Made by a program: the position numbers and the translations under genes. DNA of 64,000 nucleotides from Chitinivibrionales bacterium (lineage in GTDB: Bacteria > Fibrobacterota > Chitinivibrionia > Chitinivibrionales > FEN-1185). The stretch is taken from NCBI GenBank assembly GCA_035516255.1, contig DATJAL010000013.1, positions 62,001 through 126,000 on the forward strand, read 5' to 3'. Positions 59,288-64,000 of this stretch are shown here, piece by piece (the first letter of the stretch is position 1; each line of letters begins with the position of its first letter). The notes beneath the pieces were generated by a model, which worked only from the letters and a program-made list of their open reading frames with translations, had not been told where the DNA came from and did no database searches.

Positions 59288-60775
59288 TTACTTGACCACA
59301 ATTATTTTCTGGATCGCGCCTGTCGTCCTGCTCTTTACGATGCACGTTCCCTGCCTGTCAATCCGGTCCGCGAAAAGACGCTTGCCGGCGCAATCGTAAA
59401 GCGTGAGATCCACATTGTTCTGCAAACAGCGTTTGAGAAGCGCCGGGGTGATCGGATTTTGGATCATGGGACGCAGGGCTTGAAAATCCCGTTGTCCTGA
59501 AAATCCCCGTACCGCGGAATTCGAAAACTCGAACGCGCCGATGTCGAAAACGCCGTTGTACGGCCGCGCAGTGCCGTCGTAATCCGTGGCCACGGGGAGC
59601 GTTGTTCCCGCGTCAACGGCCGGGCTTGTCGAGGTGATGCGGAAATTGTTGTTCGCGGAATCCACGAACTGCGGGTCAACGTTCATCTTGTCATGGCCGC
59701 CGGTAGCGGCATAGGTGGACGCGTTGAACAGGTTGTAGTCCTCGGTGACCGGCGCGGCGCCGTTATTCACGATGATGGCGTGGTCGTAGCACTTGCTGAA
59801 GATGTTGTTCTTGACAATTGCGCCTGACGTGAAGCTCCCGCCGAACCCCGCGCCGTAGTACTTGATGTCATAGAACGTGTTGTTGTACACGAAAATGTTG
59901 GTGATGCCGTCGCTCACGCACAGGCCCCACGCCGCCGAATGCGCGAAAATATTATTCTTGAACGTGAAGTCGTGGTTGTTGTGATGATAGATGCCCTCGG
60001 CCATCAGGCCTTCGTCGCACTCGCTGCACCAGTTGCCGTCCCAGGTGATGTTGGCCGCGTGCTCGCCGTTGTTGTCGAAGGTCTGCCAGCAGTCGAGGTG
60101 CGCGCTGCCCACCTCGCTGAACACCGTGCCGTGGAAATAATTGTGCCTGAACATGATGCTGTCGCCGAAGAACCGCGAATAGTCGCAGTCGTCCGTGGTG
60201 TCGTACTGGAACAGGCGGTCGACCTCGTTTCCCTCCACCAGGAAATTGGTGCCGGTCACCGTGATGCCGTACTGGCAGTGGTGCACGTGGTTGGCGCCGA
60301 TGTACACCGAGTCCCACGGCCCGCCGCTCCAGTTGGACTGGATGCCCGGCCCGGGAATGTCATGGCAGTAGTTGTCCACGATCTCCAGGTTGCTGCTCGA
60401 GATCCACACGCCCCCGCCGTTCCAGCCGCCTTGGCTGTAGGTGATGTCAAACCCCTCGACGCGAAGATAATTCGCGCTGCCCGTGTTGAACCCCTGCATG
60501 AACACGGTGCGACGGGGATCGGCCTTGAATACAATTTTTTTGCCGATTGAACCTGAATGACCGGAAGTAAACGAAATGCGCTCGTTGTAGGTTCCGGACT
60601 TGACAATCACGGAATCTCCGGCGACGGCGACCGCGGCGGCCTTGGAAATGGTCTTCCACGGCTGCGCCGCGGTGCCGGGGTTTGCGTCGGCGGAATTTGA
60701 TGCGGACTGGTCGACGTAGTAGGTGGCGGCACAAACAATGGAACAGAAAAGAAGAACAGGAAGTGAAAGTTTCAT
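59288..60775 (-). CDS. Secreted beta-helix protein with sorting tail (about 495 aa)
   Basis: I use the ATG at 60775, preceded by an AGGGGG site and opening a signal peptide (KLSLPVLLFCSIVCA). The longer frame adds 52 residues without signal character. The DUF1565-like start is ATYYVDQSASNSADANPGTA, then AGDSVIVKSGTYNERISFTS. Turns such as VEGNEVDRLFQYDTTDDCDY and FKNNIFAHSAAWGLCVSDG follow. The helix ends GVFDIGAFEF, and the short tail is LTLYDCAGKRLFADRI and AIQKIIVVK. It is a sister of the 515-residue protein next door, 15 bases away, probably a duplicated pair. Confidence 0.83.
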   Translation of the reverse strand: MKLSLPVLLFCSIVCAATYYVDQSASNSADANPGTAAQPWKTISKAAAVAVAGDSVIVKSGTYNERISFTSGHSGSIGKKIVFKADPRRTVFMQGFNTGSANYLRVEGFDITYSQGGWNGGGVWISSSNLEIVDNYCHDIPGPGIQSNWSGGPWDSVYIGANHVHHCQYGITVTGTNFLVEGNEVDRLFQYDTTDDCDYSRFFGDSIMFRHNYFHGTVFSEVGSAHLDCWQTFDNNGEHAANITWDGNWCSECDEGLMAEGIYHHNNHDFTFKNNIFAHSAAWGLCVSDGITNIFVYNNTFYDIKYYGAGFGGSFTSGAIVKNNIFSKCYDHAIIVNNGAAPVTEDYNLFNASTYAATGGHDKMNVDPQFVDSANNNFRITSTSPAVDAGTTLPVATDYDGTARPYNGVFDIGAFEFSNSAVRGFSGQRDFQALRPMIQNPITPALLKRCLQNNVDLTLYDCAGKRLFADRIDRQGTCIVKSRTTGAIQKIIVVK

Positions 60776-61240
60776 GAAGCAGCCCCCTTTTATTAGAGTA
60801 GTGATAAACCCGCTTCTTATTAAATCTCCCGGCTCATGAACCTCATTGTCCATCTTACTAGTACATTCCATCATTTTATCGTAACGAACTTTTGGGGCAC
60901 CATCATTGCTCCCGTTTTTCCACCCGGACATAAGTTCCTTGCGGCAAATCCTTTATGTCAAGCAATCAGGATTTTTCAATTCCGCCACCCAACTGCCGTA
61001 TCACCAGCCTTTGAGTTTAATTGACTTAATGGAGGTATCAGGATATAACTGATAAAAAACATTCTCAATTCATATCATTTTTTCCACAATAGATCACTAA
61101 CAATAGGGCAGACCCACGAGCCCCCCTTTCCAAGGGGTTCGGGGGTTGTTATAATAAGCATTTTCCTTGGCAGGTCTTGGGGGCGGCCAGCCCCTACCTG
61201 CTTTACCATTTTTTATTAAAAATGAAACAATCGTCTTCGG
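60776..61240. other. Intergenic region between secreted-protein genes
   Basis: There is no gene in about 465 bases. The left half is AT-rich. Positions 61118-61144 carry a CCCCCCTTTCC/GGGGTTCGGGGG imperfect palindrome. Positions 61170-61201 hold GCAGGT...ACCTGC arms enclosing GGGG/CCCC, which on the minus strand lies just beyond the stop codon of the 702-residue gene and could be its transcript-end hairpin, but there is no T-run. Confidence 0.5.
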
Positions 61241-63349
61241 TCAAAATATCCCTACCACTTTTCTCACCCCTCCCGCTATTCCTATCACGTAAAGTCCCTC
61301 CGATAAACTTTTCCCCTGATTGTCCCTCCCGTCCCAGAAAAACCTCGCCCCGTTTGCCGACGATTGGTCCGGCGCAAGCGTTCTGACCGTCCGGCCTATT
61401 ATGTCGCAAATTGTCAAACGGCATTTTGCCTCCGCGCCCGTCATTTTAATCATCCATTCATGCCCACCCGGCATCCGGCGGACGGATAGCGACACAGGCC
61501 CCTGCCTCATCAAATTCGCAGGAGCATTGGACACGGCCGTTGTATAGCAGTTGTCTGCGTTGAAGGTCAGCGGATCCCCGCTGCCGTCGGCCGGGCCCTT
61601 CATGATGTTCGCATAACAGTTGCACGCGGGGATCTGGTGCGCATGGCCCGCCAGGCCCGAAAGCGCGCCGCCGGAAACATCGGGGCCGATCGGCGGCCAG
61701 GCGATCGCGCTCGGCCACCACGCCGGCTTTGCAGACAGGAAAAACGAGGCGGGCAGCGTCTTGCCCGCGGGCACGGGATTGGCGTACTTGGCGATCGCGC
61801 TAGGCACTTCGGACGCCTCCCACCGCGCCGAGTCGCTCACGACGTCGTAATTGCCCCAGCGCATGGTCGTGGCCGGAACGAGCGGGTCTGCCGGGATGGT
61901 CACGGTGCCGTTTGAGTTGCCGCCGCCGAGGGCATACACCTGTCCGCTGCCGTACGGCGCCGGCGTCTGATAATTTATGGTGATGCCGGCGGTGCCGAGC
62001 ACGTTGCCGACGATGTTGCAGTACCGCTTGTAGGAATCGAGCCGCACCGGGATCAGGTTGTTCAGCTTGCCCTTTTCCCATCCTGTAAAGCGGTTGCGGA
62101 ACAGCGTGTTCATGCCGCCGGTGCCGTGGAACAGGTCGGCGCCGAACATTGACCCATCGTTGCCCTCGAGCAGGTCGAACTCGTTGCCCTCGTTGTGGTC
62201 GGTGGCGCTGCCGTACAGAAAATCGGCCGACGCGGTCTCGTAGTCGTTGATGGAGAAGTTGTACGCGATCACGTCTCCCACGCCGAGCTGCAGCAGCTGC
62301 GGCGCCGTGACGTGCTGGAAAATGTTGTTGATCACGAGGTTGTCCGACCCGAGGTATATCTCCACGCCGTAGCTCTGCGTCTGGCCGTGCTGCGTGCCGT
62401 AAAAATAGCAGTCGGCAATGGTGTTGTGCGCCGAGGCGCACAGCTGCACGTGGTTACGGTTGGAGTTGACGGACCGGACCCCCTTCACCCAGCAGTTGAT
62501 CGCGCCGTACATGCTGATGCCGTTGATCTCGCCCGCGGCGCTGTCGTGGTTGATGGAAAGGTCTTCGAGCCCGGCGTTCTGCATCGGCCGCACCCACCAC
62601 GCGCCGGGCGAAAGCGCGGCGGTCCAGGTCGGGGCGTACAGGGCCGGCGAGATGGTGTAGACACTCCCGTTGATCGCCGTGACCTTCACGATCTGCGTCT
62701 GACCGTGCTGGATGTTGTTTATCACGCGGCCGCCGTTTCCTCCTTCGAGTGAGCAGGGAAATGTGGTGTTGTCGCATACGAAAAGCTCGCCGTTGTCGGC
62801 CGCCGCGTTTTCCTGGTCGAGTATGAGGTACTGCCCCACGGCGATTCCCGAGCTGCCCACGTTCGTGAGCGTGATTTGCGCGGTTCCCTGCGCAAAGCCG
62901 GCGGTCCAGACCGCGGCATTGGTGCCGCCCGGCCATGCATCTTTGTCGCCGCCCCATACGTGATTCTCGGCCGTAAAGCACACCACGCCGTAGCCGCCGA
63001 AACAGGCGTTGACGCCGGTGAAGACCAGGAAGGTCTTGTCCGCGCCGGCGCCGCGCACCGTGACATCGCTCTTGAGCACGATGCCGCCTGCCAGGGAATA
63101 CGTTCCGGCGCTCAGGGACACCACCTGGCCGGCCGGGCACGCCGCGATGGCCGCGTTGATCTGGTCGGCCGTGGCGCCCGGGTTGAGCGTGGTGTAAATT
63201 GCGGCCCTGTTCGGGACGCCCCCTTCGACGCCGGCCTTGCCCCAGTCGATCGACCGGCTGGCCGCGACGATGCCGGTTGCGTTCTGGGAATAGGCAAGCC
63301 CGAGCGATACTATCACGGTGATGACCGTTTTTATTGGGATATGTGACAT
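61241..63349 (-). CDS. Secreted beta-helix protein with sorting tail (702 aa)
   Basis: It starts at the ATG at 63349 with GGAGG six bases upstream. The longer frame lacks a site. A signal peptide (HIPIKTVITVIVSLGLAYS) precedes an ASRSIDWGKAGVEGGVPNRA opening, close in type to the 51.2-53.2 kb protein. The coil starts INAAIAACPAGQVVSLSAGTY and VTVRGAGADKTFLVFTGVN. Further turns carry NNIFQHVTAPQLLQLGVGD. A WWPSAIAWPPIGPD segment is shared with the paralogue. The end has LTICDIIGRTVRTLAP, RFFWDGRDNQGKSLSEGLYV. It is the largest of the local family. Confidence 0.84.
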   Translation of the reverse strand: MSHIPIKTVITVIVSLGLAYSQNATGIVAASRSIDWGKAGVEGGVPNRAAIYTTLNPGATADQINAAIAACPAGQVVSLSAGTYSLAGGIVLKSDVTVRGAGADKTFLVFTGVNACFGGYGVVCFTAENHVWGGDKDAWPGGTNAAVWTAGFAQGTAQITLTNVGSSGIAVGQYLILDQENAAADNGELFVCDNTTFPCSLEGGNGGRVINNIQHGQTQIVKVTAINGSVYTISPALYAPTWTAALSPGAWWVRPMQNAGLEDLSINHDSAAGEINGISMYGAINCWVKGVRSVNSNRNHVQLCASAHNTIADCYFYGTQHGQTQSYGVEIYLGSDNLVINNIFQHVTAPQLLQLGVGDVIAYNFSINDYETASADFLYGSATDHNEGNEFDLLEGNDGSMFGADLFHGTGGMNTLFRNRFTGWEKGKLNNLIPVRLDSYKRYCNIVGNVLGTAGITINYQTPAPYGSGQVYALGGGNSNGTVTIPADPLVPATTMRWGNYDVVSDSARWEASEVPSAIAKYANPVPAGKTLPASFFLSAKPAWWPSAIAWPPIGPDVSGGALSGLAGHAHQIPACNCYANIMKGPADGSGDPLTFNADNCYTTAVSNAPANLMRQGPVSLSVRRMPGGHEWMIKMTGAEAKCRLTICDIIGRTVRTLAPDQSSANGARFFWDGRDNQGKSLSEGLYVIGIAGGVRKVVGIF

Positions 63350-63830
63350 TTCTATCCTCCCCGGTTTGGAATTCTTTTCTAAAATGCCCGCTCTATCAAA
63401 ATAATACCCAGATATTCCCTTTTTCGCAAGACAAATGTGGGATATCATCGGACTGTTCGGGCCAGGTCATTTCCGGCATCCGGCTCAAGAACAAATTTTT
63501 TCATAAATATGCTTGGGCCGTTCATCGCCAATATATTTTAGTAGCCGTTGAGGGGGAGGGGAATTGCATCGGGCAAAAGGTGCCGCAGCATCGGCGCTGA
63601 AGCGTCATGCGGCAAAATGCATTTTTTGTTCCGACTGCGCTTAAAAAATTCCTCGGATTTCACCCCGAGACTTTCCCCCGTCCCCGCCATAATCTCATAA
63701 AAACTCATTGATTAATTTCTTAAAATGACGGCATTATTTCCTTATATTATCGTCTGCAAAACAGCCGGGGCTTATTAATCGCTTAATCGGAGCCGATACA
63801 CTTTTTACCACACTTTAGAGGAGGTCTTTA
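63350..63830. other. Intergenic region between divergent secreted-protein genes
   Basis: There is no supported gene in about 480 bases. The region should hold the promoters of the 702-residue gene (left) and the new gene (right). An AT-rich stretch at 63700-63760 is the probable promoter area for the right gene, but no consensus pair can be fixed. Confidence 0.5.
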
Positions 63831-64000
63831 ATGGTCCCCTTCAACCGAACAAGCTTGAAAATCGGCGTCGTGCTTTGCTTTTGTCTGCTGTCGGTAAGCC
63901 ATGCCCAGCCGCCAAGAACCGGCGGCTATGCCGGGCAGATGAACGGGACCAAATCATGGGACCTGCCCAACGCGCCGAGCGGCACGCGGCCCGACCAGGC
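63831..64000 (+). CDS. Secreted protein, 5' part only (cut by window edge)
   Basis: A strong AGAGGAGG site lies seven bases before the ATG. The first 56 codons are seen: basic start, hydrophobic core (IGVVLCFCLLSVSHA) and likely cleavage after SHA-Q, then PPRTGGYAGQMNGTKSWDLP. No domain is visible yet, so function cannot be assigned. Confidence 0.75.
   Translation, partial: MVPFNRTSLKIGVVLCFCLLSVSHAQPPRTGGYAGQMNGTKSWDLPNAPSGTRPDQ

Noticed and set aside
1-64000. CRISPR array, IscB/Cas genes, integrase, rRNA and tRNA genes
   Set aside because: Looked for on both strands; no regular spacer-repeat array, no RuvC/HNH protein and no tRNA-like fold was seen.

Overview
The window is a stretch of chromosome from a Gram-negative, fairly GC-rich bacterium. 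Several things point to the FCB group, most likely Fibrobacterota (Chitinispirillia-like): many TonB-linked and TPR proteins, secreted right-handed beta-helix proteins with a short Por/T9SS-like C-terminal tail, a chlamydia/bacteroidete-style second gyrase pair, and ExbB-ExbD-ExbD-TonB operons. This placement is inference from gene content. There are no rRNA or tRNA genes, CRISPR array, phage or recognised transposase.

Layout. 1-2.2 kb: a small periplasmic TPR protein and a YhcC-type radical SAM protein. 2.6-6.5 kb: a ParE-ParC type II topoisomerase pair (minus strand). 7.1-8.1 kb: a ferredoxin-fused aldo/keto reductase. 8.5-16.3 kb: one giant exported TPR protein of about 2,600 residues with near-identical 273-residue modules. 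16.5-24.3 kb: a GT2-DUF2062 membrane glycosyltransferase, a frameshifted secreted protein, a TonB-dependent receptor translationally coupled to a PaaK-like ligase, and RadC. 24.3-27.6 kb: a two-gene metabolic unit, a fused 2-oxoacid dehydrogenase E1 (alpha+beta) followed by a lipoyl domain fused to a FabH-type ketosynthase. 28-34.7 kb: a MutT-type Nudix hydrolase, a secreted GH30 glycosidase, a DUF559 nuclease gene boxed between two MITE-like repeats, a LolA-like gene with an in-frame TGA, a lipoprotein and der-gpsA. 36-40.8 kb: a MerR regulator, a methyltransferase-radical SAM pair, RlpA and pyrK-pyrD. 40.9-49.4 kb: an SLBB export protein, then exbB-exbD-exbD-tonB-receptor-lipoprotein. 50-63.4 kb: RlmN and a run of secreted beta-helix proteins, all on the minus strand. 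A new secreted gene starts at the right edge.

How the genes work together. The Ton motor genes (42.8-45.4 kb) can energise the adjacent receptor and probably the 20.9-23.3 kb receptor. The beta-helix and GH30 proteins look like a polysaccharide-acting secretome. The E1/lipoyl-ketosynthase pair suggests a route that hands an acyl group from a 2-oxoacid directly to a chain-starting Claisen condensation with no E2 or CoA step (inference).

The intergenic regions are unusual. At least three families of dispersed GC-rich elements can be recognised by eye. Their paired arms change together between copies, which is the signature of conserved RNA or hairpin structure. There are also simple palindromic and MITE-like repeats. 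These elements and the E1-lipoyl-ketosynthase unit are the best candidates for something undescribed.
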